Shown here piece after piece: positions 53,501 through 61,498 of a DNA stretch of 64,000 bases. The DNA is from Nocardia sp. (lineage in GTDB: Bacteria; Actinomycetota; Actinomycetes; Mycobacteriales; Mycobacteriaceae), in contig NZ_JAODNK010000034.1 of the NCBI RefSeq assembly GCF_025465275.1, forward strand, positions 49,067 to 113,066, read 5' to 3'. The notes under the pieces are model-generated. The model did not search any database. It was not told the origin of the DNA and saw nothing but the letters and a program-made list of their open reading frames with translations. The number at the start of each line of letters is the position of its first letter. The first letter of the stretch is position 1. A program made the position numbers and the translations under genes.

Positions 53501-53624
53501 GGTCATGATCCCGGCGATGGCGGTGCTGGCCGGACGGTGGAACTGGTGGCCGAGCCGATTGTCACGCTCCCCCGCCGAACCACGATCGGCCGAAACACGA
53601 TCCGCCGAACTCCTCTCGCACTAG
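50535..53624 (+). CDS. MMPL-family RND transporter
   Basis: 1029 residues. Two six-helix halves each follow a first helix; FRYVVVAIWLLAAGI opens the first. ILGASTDYAIFLISRYHEG and TAVGADYNLLLMSRVRDE are the paired MMPL D-x-Y motifs needed for proton relay. Between the halves (about residues 480-740) is a long Ala/Gly/Gln-rich extracytoplasmic segment with repeats such as QLNDGAQAL, QLVDGSHTL and QLATGAAQL, of the YhgE/Pip coiled-coil kind. Such proteins export lipids or terpenoid-like metabolites. It is divergent from the isoprenoid operon and is its best candidate exporter. Confidence 0.9.
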   Translation: MQANRLDQLGALIMRFRYVVVAIWLLAAGILNLAVPQLESTVFDNSTPMIPQDTPASRMLIEMGKQFGESSSSGIAYLMLTGSEPLDAADRAYCDKIVAALTADRAHVDSVMDLWASPATAGSVVSADKKSVYTQIRLVGDTGTTQATRSVAAVRAAVAAIPRPPGLSADITGPAPTFADELNGIHHALAIITLMTVVLISLLLMATYRSLSTVFVALLTIGLSLATARPVVSLFGAHGLPTSIFSVALLSAMILGASTDYAIFLISRYHEGRRGALSPHEAYRVAYRRITPIILASGLIVVLTCATMTFTRIGVFRTIGIPCAIGVLITVAAAITLTPALLMIAADRGLAEPAVRPTGSYWQRLAAVITGHPVRMLAASLAVTAALAAVLPTLVISYDERTTQPSDTPSNRGYAAAAAHFPANELLPIYVLIRSDHDMRTARDYAAIETVATEITRLPGVASVRSISRPLGVPIPEAAVDKQIGMVSDQLGAAATQLSAARPDVQRLSSGVAQLNDGAQALAAGMDGLAVGSAQAGQGAAQLVDGSHTLANGIDQLATGAAQLDSGAARLQTGTTELANRVDLALAPAQGPLSAIDGLRALVSADPQCATTPMCATAQAALTAFDSSSVGTAAGELAGLRAGVHALADGQTQLATGITQLMTGLRTAQAGSTSLVDGQTRLQQGIGALGSGIGQAKTGADGLAAGTGQVHDGVTQVAQVYDQLPAGLDQAVGYLKGLAQNPTIAPAAGGFNLPELALTNKDLATAARIYLSPDGHAARMMVFGTANAFSARDMALTQQVADAARAASGRTSLAGATFDIGGMTQAYVDLRGMAFRDLATIIAAASILILLVLAVTLRSLIAPLYVFGTVLLSYLAALGLSVLLWQHLLGKPLHWAVPSMAFIALTAVGADYNLLLMSRVRDEFRAAPDAGLRAAVARAVTRTGGVITTAGIVFAITMFALMFSDITNIAQIGFTIAVGLLLDTLVVRTVMIPAMAVLAGRWNWWPSRLSRSPAEPRSAETRSAELLSH

Positions 53625-53944
53625 GCGTGGTTGAGAGCGGCCGAGAGTCCGGTGCCGGCATAGATGGCGTACGCGGCGCCGAGCATGGTGTCGGAAGCGA
53701 GGCGCCACTGCGCACGCACCGACTCCGGGATGTCCTCGAGCGCGGGTTGCTCGTAGTCGTTACCGGCGCCGAGCACCATACGGCGCAGCGTGATGTCGGT
53801 GGCCATATGGTGCAGGGCGCCCTGTTTCGGGGGGCGCCACGCGCCGCCGAATCGGCGGGTCTGCAGCTCGGCGGTGATGGCGGACAGGTGCTGGTAGCGG
53901 GTGATCTGACGGCGCAGCGCAGCCCGCTCGTCGGCGGTCATCAT
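53621..53944 (-). CDS. Hypothetical protein
   Basis: 107 residues, convergent with mmpL and overlapping its last four bases. It is soluble and rich in Arg and Ala (ERAALRRQITRYQHLSAITAELQTRRFGGAWRPP), with a second helix-rich part (QPALEDIPESVRAQWRLASDTMLGAAYAIYAGTGLSAAL). I do not recognise a family. GC-biased third positions support coding. A methionine at 53941 is an equal start. Confidence 0.55.
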   Translation of the reverse strand: MMTADERAALRRQITRYQHLSAITAELQTRRFGGAWRPPKQGALHHMATDITLRRMVLGAGNDYEQPALEDIPESVRAQWRLASDTMLGAAYAIYAGTGLSAALNHA

Positions 53945-54251
53945 CAGGGCCTCTCGATGCCCTCACCGCGGCACTGCGATTGCGCCGCGCATGGCTCTGG
54001 TGCGACGACGCGCCGGTGAATGATGCTTTGCACGGACATTGCTGGCGATCCTTCTCATCACATACAACCGAAAGCCGCGTCCCCGAATCGGGACTCTGCT
54101 TCCGGGATGGGAGCGATCTCTCTCCAGCCGGTGCCTTCGCACTATAGCACAACCGCATGACGAATACTTCGGTAATCGAACAGCAAACCCCTTGTGCTGC
54201 ACCGCTTTCGGCGATGCGGATACTTGATCGGGGATTGACTACGCTTTCTGC
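53945..54251. other. Intergenic region
   Basis: 307 bases of lower GC between divergent genes. One open frame starting near 54157 overlaps the next gene and lacks coding character. TTGACT at 54235-54240 lies too close to the GTG at 54252 to serve as its -35 element. No clear repeat or hairpin was seen. Confidence 0.4.
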
Positions 54252-55217
54252 GTGCGCTTTCCGGGATCTTGGCTATGTGTGGACATCATCGCGACACGAT
54301 TGGCAGCTGAGCAGAACCTTGTCATTCACAGTGCGGCGGGGCTACGTGTGGCCAAAAGGCTGCGCCGCGATGACATGGGCCTCGGATTCAACAAGGAGGG
54401 CCGGGTATTGTTCGAGCAGTTGGTCCAGGAAGTGCTCGCCTCCGGCCGCCACAAGGACCGGCAGTCCACGGCGGGCTCTCTCGAATTCCGCACCCACTGG
54501 GTACTGACGCCCGACGACGTCCCCGTCGGACTCGTCGTCTGGCTCGGACCCGGCCCGGTCCCGCCGCGACCCGCCTATAACAGCTGGATAATGGATCTCG
54601 ACACGGTCGAGACCTCCAGTGCCGGAGACGATCTCGCGAGCATCGGCGACGGCCGCCGCGTCGGCGAGTACCGGCCGATCCGCGATCTGCTCAAATTCAT
54701 GAACCCCGACGATGTCCAAGCCTTCTTGAGCCTGTACTACGACGCCAGAACCGGACCGAAAGGCACACGGGCAGAGGCATACTGGTCGGTGCTCCCCGCC
54801 GGCACCGACCATTTCACCCACTTCTGGTCCTCGGCAATGGTCGTGGAATCGGGTACGCGGTTCGTCCATGGAATCACCGTGAAACTCGCGCACCGCGAGT
54901 ACACCCCGCAATCCACGCGCGGCATGATCATCGGCGGGGGCACCCTGGTCATCGTCGACCCGGGCACTCGGGTGCCGGTCACGGTGTGGGGCAAGCTCAC
55001 CGACATGCTCTCCGATGATTGTGTGGTCGCCGAGCTGCTGAGCCAGCTCGATATCGACAGGATCAGCACCGACGCCTCGGCCCTGATCGAAGACACCGTA
55101 ACCCTCGGCGGCGCCGGGCGCTATCACGCCTCGGCATTCCTCATGCCGACCTCTCAGAAGAGGCCGGTGCATCCGCTGGCGATCATGCTCCACGCCGAAG
55201 GTGGCCCGGGAGTCTGA
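54252..55217 (+). CDS. Conserved actinobacterial protein, possibly DUF5593
   Basis: 321 residues from GTG 54252. HWVLTPDDVPVGLVVWLGPGPVPPRPAYNSWIMDLDTVETSSAGDDLASIGDGRRVGEYRPIRDLLKFMNPDDV is a block I associate with a Nocardia/Mycobacterium family resembling DUF5593, with a PAS/GAF-like middle and long C-terminal region. LYYDARTGPKGTRAEAYWSVLP follows. It has no signal peptide. Function unknown; the name is tentative. Confidence 0.6.
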   Translation: MRFPGSWLCVDIIATRLAAEQNLVIHSAAGLRVAKRLRRDDMGLGFNKEGRVLFEQLVQEVLASGRHKDRQSTAGSLEFRTHWVLTPDDVPVGLVVWLGPGPVPPRPAYNSWIMDLDTVETSSAGDDLASIGDGRRVGEYRPIRDLLKFMNPDDVQAFLSLYYDARTGPKGTRAEAYWSVLPAGTDHFTHFWSSAMVVESGTRFVHGITVKLAHREYTPQSTRGMIIGGGTLVIVDPGTRVPVTVWGKLTDMLSDDCVVAELLSQLDIDRISTDASALIEDTVTLGGAGRYHASAFLMPTSQKRPVHPLAIMLHAEGGPGV

Positions 55218-55231
55218 ACCCACCGTCACGA

Positions 55232-55924
55232 TTACCGCTCGCGGCGCGGATGCCTCGCAGTCCACAGTGCCATCGACCCCCGCATGTGGATATCCACCAC
55301 GCTGAACTCACGCTCGAGGGCGCTCCGGAGGCCCTCGAGATCGTCGGTTTCATTGTGGAAGATGCCGCGGGAGTTGAACGCCCGCGAGGTGGCGCGACTC
55401 AGCCAATTGCTGGGTACCCCCACATTGAGCACCGTCGAGCCGAAGAATACGCCGCTACCGGCGAGGGCATCGGCGATGTGCGCGAACGCGATGCCCTTGC
55501 TGTCCCAATCCCCCGGCACACAGTGCATCAGCAGATTCGCAGCCACCGAACCGTACCGGCGGGGCTCGACCGGCAATGGCTGTAGTACGGATCCGATATA
55601 CGCCTCCGGATCGAGGCCACGGGCACGCAATCGGTCGGCGGTCACCGTCAGCGCATGCTCGCTCAGGTCGACGAGTGTGATTCGGGGATGAGTGCTCGGA
55701 TAGGTCGCGCGGCGCAGGAAATACCCGGTGCCGACTCCGACATCCAAATGATCGTTCGAGATATTACCGTCGTAGAGCGCTCGCAGATGTCTTGTGGGAC
55801 AGCGCCATACGAACGGGTTGTTGAACCCCAGCACGTATAGGTCGTACACGGGTAGCCAGGTCCGCGAGTACGCGCGAGCGCCGGCCAGTTCGGCGGTGGA
55901 AGCAGCGGTGGTATCGATCCCCAT
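55232..55924 (-). CDS. Class I SAM-dependent methyltransferase
   Basis: 230 residues from ATG 55924, with GGAGGTCACCTGCT upstream. NDHLDVGVGTGYFLRR is the glycine-rich SAM site, ITLVDLSEHALTVTADRLRARGL contains the acidic strand-2 end, and SVAANLLMHCVPGDW is the strand-4 region typical of the methyltransf_25-type proteins. AYSRTWLPVYDLYVLGFNNPFVWRCPT at the N-terminus is also seen in actinomycete natural-product methyltransferases. Target unknown. Confidence 0.82.
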   Translation of the reverse strand: MGIDTTAASTAELAGARAYSRTWLPVYDLYVLGFNNPFVWRCPTRHLRALYDGNISNDHLDVGVGTGYFLRRATYPSTHPRITLVDLSEHALTVTADRLRARGLDPEAYIGSVLQPLPVEPRRYGSVAANLLMHCVPGDWDSKGIAFAHIADALAGSGVFFGSTVLNVGVPSNWLSRATSRAFNSRGIFHNETDDLEGLRSALEREFSVVDIHMRGSMALWTARHPRRER

Positions 55925-56090
55925 AGCAGGTGACCTCCGTGAAGCGCGCGGCTCGAAACCGCTCGGCACAGGTATCTCTGCCTGGGGCGCGGGAGTACTC
56001 TCTCCGGCCCGATGCGATGTGAATCATACCCGTCGGCGCACCGGACCACTACCCAAACCGATTCTGCCAGTTGCTATTTCACCGCTACTC

Positions 56091-56708
56091 TCACGCCGTC
56101 GGCCAGTAGGTCCACTGATGAGTGGGAACCACGGTCGGCCGCACGGGCAGCTCCATACTCGGCCCGTTGAGCACTTTCGCCAGCTCATCGGCATACGCGG
56201 AGTCGATCTCGCCGCCCGAAGCCGCGACGCCGAGCACATCCACCGCCCACGCCCCCGCCGCGACGTCCTCGTGGGTCCAGGCCGGCAGCCAGGGCATCAG
56301 GTTCACATGGATCGCGGGACGAAGTCCACTGGCAGACAGCAGGTTCCACATCGCGCCCAGCTGCGCCGCACTCGGGGCAGGATGACGGAAATAGACCTCG
56401 GGAAGTTCGGAAATGATGTCGTGCCAGGCGATAGGCGCATGGACCTGACACACGGCCGACTCGCTGCCCTGTGCCCGGTCCAGGCCGTACACATCGCCCG
56501 AATCGTCACTCGCCTCGGCATTCCAGTGCAACGGCCGATGCGACCACGGCTCGATCACCCGCCACAGCGCCGGCGGCATCGCCGCATGAAGCTGCGCGGC
56601 AAATCGTTCCAGATGCTGACGTGACAGATCCGGCCGGAAACTCCCCGACTCCACTTTCGCACCCCACCAGGTTGGCTCAGTCCAGACTCGTTGCCCGGCA
56701 AAGGGCAT
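56091..56708 (-). CDS. Hypothetical protein
   Basis: 205 residues from ATG 56708 (an ATG at 56732 would add eight). It is Trp-rich and soluble: LWRVIEPWSHRPLHWNAE, AIAWHDIISELPEVYF, HVNLMPWLPAWTHEDVAAGAWAVD. The pattern could be a small enzyme or immunity-like protein. No family was recognised. Lies between a methyltransferase and a divergent hypothetical gene. Confidence 0.55.
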   Translation of the reverse strand: MPFAGQRVWTEPTWWGAKVESGSFRPDLSRQHLERFAAQLHAAMPPALWRVIEPWSHRPLHWNAEASDDSGDVYGLDRAQGSESAVCQVHAPIAWHDIISELPEVYFRHPAPSAAQLGAMWNLLSASGLRPAIHVNLMPWLPAWTHEDVAAGAWAVDVLGVAASGGEIDSAYADELAKVLNGPSMELPVRPTVVPTHQWTYWPTA

Positions 56709-57237
56709 CGTCTCACAAGCCGATCGACGCACATGATATTCCGCATGGGTGCGTCGCTGACGCTGACACCACTCGGACGTGGTGCGAGACAGCGCGACTC
56801 AACCTGCCCCCGAGCCCAGCCCGAGTCCGGCGGTGAACTACTCAGGGCACCGATCGTGCACCACGCGTGCGGTTCTCCCGTCTCCGCCGCTTACTCCCGC
56901 CGGTTCGGTCACAACAACCTCGGGCGCCCCGGAGCACCTGTTGTCGGGATTCCGTCATCATCACACGCACCGAGCTAGTTCCCGCCACAGGCAACGGTGG
57001 GCCGCGTCCATGATTACAGACCGCACTTGTCCATCGATTCCAACGGCGGCAGCACCCGGTTTCAGGATCGGGTGTCCGCGAATTCAGACGTCGCCTCTCC
57101 CCGGATCTGACCGGTATCGGGTCGACCACCCAGCCGTGGAGGCAGCAGCACTTACCGCATTTGTGGCCGGTTCTGGCACCGTGGACGGCGCAGCGCCGTC
57201 AATCAGGCGCTGCTTGCGAGGAGAGTACTTACCACCA
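56709..57237. other. Intergenic region with a GC hairpin
   Basis: 529 bases in which no real gene could be supported. The open frame entering the next CDS has Pro/Ser/His-rich, non-coding-like composition. GACGGCG-CAG-CGCCGTC (57184-57200) is a seven-bp hairpin 38 bases before the 57238 start and may be an attenuator or simple structure. Confidence 0.4.
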
Positions 57238-58440
57238 ATGGATATCGATCACTGCATCGCCCAGCTGGACTCCACCGACCAGAGCGCCCAGGGCACAGCG
57301 GCAGATGCGCCGGCCGCCGAAGGCGGTAAGGCGATACCTGCATTGCTGCGCGCACTGCGCGAAGTGGACTCGGCAGGGAAGTCGTTCAACAAGTTCGGAC
57401 CCCAGCTGGTTCCCCTGCTACAGCAAGTCAGACGATCGCACCTTCCCGAACGGCGCAGCGCACTCCACGCGCTCGCCGAAATCGGCTGGCACACTATCGA
57501 ACCCGCCGACCTGGCGCTGTTGCATCGGTTCATCATGAGTCAACTCGCACGCGAGACTCCGCACATCCCAGCAGCGACAAAATGCTTGTGGTGGGCGCTA
57601 CCCACCGATGACCAAGCCGCGGTACTCGACGCGTTCGCGCTGTCGGATCCGGTCCCGGCAACCATCGCAATGGGCACCGCTGTGGCCCTGAACAACCGCG
57701 GCCATTGGAATGAGGGGGAGTGCGAACGAGTCTATGTCAGCCCTGCCCTCGACGGCTGGACGCTTATATTCGGAGAGTCGGCTTTCCCTCAGCCTCGCGA
57801 TGAACAGCGGATCCGTGAAGAGCAGGAATCCGACTTCTGGAAAACGATCATGGAGAACCAGTCCGATGACCTCAAACAGGCCTGGCTCACCAGAGTGTCG
57901 CGCCCGTCCAGGGAGGAACGTTGCGCGCAGCTGAGCCGACGATTCGGCGCAGCACACTGGTACAAGGAAGCGGACGATTACGAATGGGGTGGCTGGTGCA
58001 TCGCCGAGAACGGCGACACCCTACGCCATGGCAACCTCCACGATTGCGTCCACGAACGACTGACGTTGTCCGGAGACCCCCACCCGTCCGAGCGGGGGCT
58101 GCGCGCCGAGCCGGTGTCGGAGTGGTTGCGCGACCACGGCTTCGCGTCCGACGCGTGGGAAAAGTTCCGGAGGCAGGAATTGAGGAACCTGTCCGGTGGT
58201 GACGATTACACCGAAATATGGGACGCACAGTGGGCGGAGTTCCAGCGCCGCACCGGAATTCCGGACGCGATGACGCCGACGCGTATCGCTGAACGAGCGT
58301 CGGTGGGGCCACACACCCTAGGGCCGCACACCCGGATCAAAGGACATGGGGTAATCGTACTGACCGAGAGTGGGCGGCAAGGCAGCCGACACCGTGGTGC
58401 TCTACCCATTTCATCGGACTGCCTGACAGATCTGATCTGA
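57238..58440 (+). CDS. Hypothetical protein, alpha-helical repeat-like N-terminus
   Basis: 400 residues from ATG 57238; the longer in-frame extension lacks coding character. Residues about 20-150 are helical and repetitive (AIPALLRALREVDSAGKSFNKFGPQLVPLLQQVRR; RRSALHALAEIGW), like a short HEAT stretch. Then comes a globular part, ERVYVSPALDGWTLIFGESAFP and AAHWYKEADDYEWGGWCIAENGDTLRHG, a combination I recall in Streptomyces hypothetical proteins. The last 30 residues are irregular. Function unknown. Confidence 0.6.
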   Translation: MDIDHCIAQLDSTDQSAQGTAADAPAAEGGKAIPALLRALREVDSAGKSFNKFGPQLVPLLQQVRRSHLPERRSALHALAEIGWHTIEPADLALLHRFIMSQLARETPHIPAATKCLWWALPTDDQAAVLDAFALSDPVPATIAMGTAVALNNRGHWNEGECERVYVSPALDGWTLIFGESAFPQPRDEQRIREEQESDFWKTIMENQSDDLKQAWLTRVSRPSREERCAQLSRRFGAAHWYKEADDYEWGGWCIAENGDTLRHGNLHDCVHERLTLSGDPHPSERGLRAEPVSEWLRDHGFASDAWEKFRRQELRNLSGGDDYTEIWDAQWAEFQRRTGIPDAMTPTRIAERASVGPHTLGPHTRIKGHGVIVLTESGRQGSRHRGALPISSDCLTDLI

Positions 58441-58450
58441 ACCCCCGAGC

Positions 58451-58494
58451 CCTCCGCGATTCACCCGAGACCTGCAACTAATCAATCACGGAGG
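58451..58494. terminator. Hairpin after the 57238-58440 gene
   Basis: CCTCCGCGATT (58451-58461) and AATCACGGAGG (58484-58494) pair with one mismatch around a 22-base loop, beginning 10 bases after the stop. Plausible terminator in a convergent region. Confidence 0.4.
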
Positions 58495-58633
58495 CACCTC
58501 GTCCGCTTCACGCAGTCGCGGGTCATGCTGCACTCGCCGCATGTTTTTTGGAGTTGTCGCATGGGTCAGCAAAGGATCGTGACCCTTTCCTGAGACGCGT
58601 GGAGCTCGAGACCCCCGCAAATGGTTCCGCCCG

Positions 58634-59878
58634 TCAACGCCGTCCGCGGAATGTGCGGCGCAAGTCAGCCACCCATTCGTCCGGGATCTCCCAGGGGATG
58701 AAGTGACCTCCGTGCTCGTGGGCGGTGAGGTTGACGTGGTTGTACCAGTCGGCGCGGTCGGTGGTCAGGAAGTGTGAGACTCGGTCGGCGGTTGAGACAC
58801 CGGGCGGGTTCTCGTGGGCGACGAAGGTGATGCCGGTGGGGGCTTCGATCGCGGGCTGCCGGTCGTGCGACGGTGTCCAGGGGTAGCGGTTGTGGTTGGC
58901 GTAGATCCGCATCGAGGTGCTGATCGAATTGGTGACCCAGTAGATGGTGGCGTGGGTGAGTAATTCGTCCCTGCTGAAGACTGTTTCGATATCGCCGTGG
59001 TTGTCGCTCCACGACGTCCAGCGCTCCAGAATCCAGGACAGCATGCCGGCCGGGGAGTCGGAGAGGCCGTGCGCGAGGGTGCTGGGGGCGAGCATCTGGG
59101 CGGACAGGTGTACGGCGAAGCGCTTCTCCAACTCCACGATTCGGGCATGCACGTCGGCGGGCAAGCCCTCGGGAATGGGGCGGCCGCCGGTGATGTCCCA
59201 GGCGCGTTCGCCATTGAACAGGTCCAGGCGCTGACCCGAGCCGATGTGGATGCCGTAGAGCTCGTCGGCGTATTTGTGGCCGAGTTGGCCGGTGACCAGC
59301 GCGCCCACATCGCAGCCCGCGGCGGCGTACCTGTCGTGGCCCAGCACCCCGGTCATGAGCGTGTGCCAGAGGTCGGCGACCTTCCAGAAATTCAGGTCGG
59401 GGCGGTCAGGGACGGGCGTGGAGAAGCCGAAGCCCGGGAAGGACGGGACGATCACGTCGAAGGCGTCGGCCGGGTCGCCGCCGTGTGCGCCCGGATCCGC
59501 CAGCGCGTCCACGACATTGGACCAGTGCCAGAAGGTCCAGGGCCAGCCGTGCGTGAGGATCAGCGGGATCGGGTCGGGGCCGACACCCGGCTTTCGCATG
59601 AAATGCACCGGCACACCGTCGATTTCGGCCCGGTAGTGCTCATATGCATTGATGGCGGATTCGGCGGTGCGCCAGTCGAACTCGGTGCGCCAGTACTCGA
59701 CGAGCTGCTGCAGATACGCCTTGGGCACGCCATAGCTGCCGTCCGCATTGCCCGCATCATCGGACCAGCGGGTCAGCGCCAGTCGCTGTCGAAGGTCGTC
59801 GAGCACCTCGTCCGGCACATGAATCGGCTGCTGCAGCAAGGGAAACGAACGGTTTTCCGGGGTGGCTTCGATGTGCAA
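58634..59878 (-). CDS. Epoxide hydrolase (EHN-type alpha/beta hydrolase)
   Basis: 414 residues. The N-terminal epoxide-hydrolase domain is PIHVPDEVLDDLRQRLALTRWSDD plus YWRTEFDWRTAESAINAYEHYRAEIDGVPVHFM. The HGWPW oxyanion motif is present, the nucleophile Asp is in AAGCDVGALV, and the His is in EHGGHFIPWEIPDEW. Such enzymes open epoxides, including juvenile-hormone-like isoprenoid epoxides, but many act on xenobiotics. It is 9 kb from the isoprenoid operon, so a link is only speculation. Divergent from the recombinase. Confidence 0.88.
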   Translation of the reverse strand: MHIEATPENRSFPLLQQPIHVPDEVLDDLRQRLALTRWSDDAGNADGSYGVPKAYLQQLVEYWRTEFDWRTAESAINAYEHYRAEIDGVPVHFMRKPGVGPDPIPLILTHGWPWTFWHWSNVVDALADPGAHGGDPADAFDVIVPSFPGFGFSTPVPDRPDLNFWKVADLWHTLMTGVLGHDRYAAAGCDVGALVTGQLGHKYADELYGIHIGSGQRLDLFNGERAWDITGGRPIPEGLPADVHARIVELEKRFAVHLSAQMLAPSTLAHGLSDSPAGMLSWILERWTSWSDNHGDIETVFSRDELLTHATIYWVTNSISTSMRIYANHNRYPWTPSHDRQPAIEAPTGITFVAHENPPGVSTADRVSHFLTTDRADWYNHVNLTAHEHGGHFIPWEIPDEWVADLRRTFRGRR

Positions 59879-59970
59879 ACTCGTCTCCTGAGTCGCCGGG
59901 AATATTCGCCACCCGACACTACTGTCGTGTGCACCGGGCCGGCACCACCCGGTGCCGTAGGGTCGAATCC

Positions 59971-61212
59971 ATGTCCGGTCGCAGTGCAGCGCAGCCCACC
60001 GAGCAGCTCGACGACACCCTGCACGGCGCCGTCATCGCGGTGCCCGAGGCGGTGCGCACCGAATTGCGGCGCGGTGTGCGCAGTGTGCTGGTGGATACCG
60101 CGGCGCTGCACCTGGTCCGGGAACGCTTCGACGATCAGCAGGCCGGGTCGCTGCGCCGCTATCTCGAGGCGTCCCAGTCCGCGAATACGCTGCGTGCCTA
60201 TCGGACCGACTGGATCGCCTGGGCCGCATGGTGTCTGAGCGAAGGGCGGCAGGCGCTGCCCGCGGACGCCCTGGATGTGGCCGTCTACCTAGCGGCCGCC
60301 GCCGATGCGCGGCGGCCGAACGGCGAATGGGCCTTCAGCGCAGGCACTCTCGAACGCAAGTCCGCCGCACTGGCGGCCGTGCACGCCGCCAACGGCCTTC
60401 CGTCCCCTACGCGCGCCGATGTGGTCCGCCTGACGCTGCGCGGTATCCGTCGCACCCGTCGCACCCTGCCCAAGCGCAAACGGCCCGTGCTCCTGCACAC
60501 CCTCGACCAGCTTCTGGCCGAGCTCCCCGCACCCGGCTGGCCCACCGAACCGGCCCGCCGCCGCGACAGCCTGCTGCTACTGGTCGGTTTCGCAGGCGCC
60601 CTGCGCCGCAGCGAAATCGCCGGGCTGTGCATCACCGATGTCCGCGTCGACACCGATCACGCCAGCGGCGAACCCCTCCTGCTCATCCACCTCCCCACCA
60701 CCAAGACCGACCCCACCGGTGTCAACGAACAACGGGTGGTTCTCCCCCGCGGCCAACGCCCGCACACCTGTCCCGTGTGCGCCTTCGCCGACTGGATTCG
60801 CCTGCGCGAGGCCCACTTCGCCGACAGCGACCTGCGCACCTGGCTCACCGGACACCCGTCCTCCGACACACACATCCACCGCTGCCACGGTTTCACCGGC
60901 ACCACCCTCACCGATCCGGCACTCCCGTTGTTCCCCACCATCTCCCGCCACGGCGGTCTGGCCGACTCCCCCATGTCCGGCCGCGCCGTAGCCGAACTCG
61001 TCAAACGCTATGCGGCCCGAGCCGGCCTGGACCCCGACCTCTTCTCCGGCCACTCCCTCCGCGCCGGCTTCGCCACGCAGGCCGCCCTCGGCGGCGCCAG
61101 CGACCGCGAAATCATGCGGCAGGGCCGCTGGTCCAACCCCCGCACCGTGCACGGTTACATCCGCACCGCAAACCCCTTGGAAGACAACGCCGTCACCAAA
61201 CTCGGCCTCTGA
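59971..61212 (+). CDS. Tyrosine recombinase/integrase
   Basis: 413 residues from ATG 59971. A SAM-like core-binding domain (about 55-150, SLRRYLEASQSANTLRAYRTDWIAWAAWC) precedes the catalytic domain. The tetrad is intact: Arg in GALRRSEIAGL (about 212), HSLR (His361, Arg364), and Tyr396 in HGYIRTANP, plus a Trp in GRWSNP and a Lys in PTTKTD. It cuts and rejoins DNA through a phosphotyrosine. No excisionase or adjacent tRNA attachment site was seen. It may belong to the integrative material to its right, or be a stand-alone integrase. Confidence 0.88.
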   Translation: MSGRSAAQPTEQLDDTLHGAVIAVPEAVRTELRRGVRSVLVDTAALHLVRERFDDQQAGSLRRYLEASQSANTLRAYRTDWIAWAAWCLSEGRQALPADALDVAVYLAAAADARRPNGEWAFSAGTLERKSAALAAVHAANGLPSPTRADVVRLTLRGIRRTRRTLPKRKRPVLLHTLDQLLAELPAPGWPTEPARRRDSLLLLVGFAGALRRSEIAGLCITDVRVDTDHASGEPLLLIHLPTTKTDPTGVNEQRVVLPRGQRPHTCPVCAFADWIRLREAHFADSDLRTWLTGHPSSDTHIHRCHGFTGTTLTDPALPLFPTISRHGGLADSPMSGRAVAELVKRYAARAGLDPDLFSGHSLRAGFATQAALGGASDREIMRQGRWSNPRTVHGYIRTANPLEDNAVTKLGL

Positions 61213-61498
61213 CTGGCCTTTTGGGATGAACGGTATTGAATGCAATACCAGTACGTCACCAATCTTCCGATATGCATCCGATGCAGCACGGGGTTGATGG
61301 ATATTGAGACATCTATCCCGTTGTACGAAACAGGATTTCATGGCTTGCACCAATGGGGCTGACCCACTGTCGATGCCGTGACCTGGGGTGATGTTTCGAC
61401 GAGTACGTGACTTTGCCAGTGAAGGTGGCCCGTTCGGCCTTCCCGTTGTGCGAAGTGGAATTTTATGCCCACTGCGGCAGGCCGATAGCGTCGAATTC

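Noticed and set aside
54157..54507. 116-codon frame overlapping the DUF5593-like gene
   Set aside because: Composition matches a shifted reading of the real gene; no support beyond an ATG.
56779..57237. Long N-terminal extension of the 57238-58440 protein
   Set aside because: The added 153 residues are Pro/Ser/His-rich and unlike the rest; codon bias appears only after ATG 57238.
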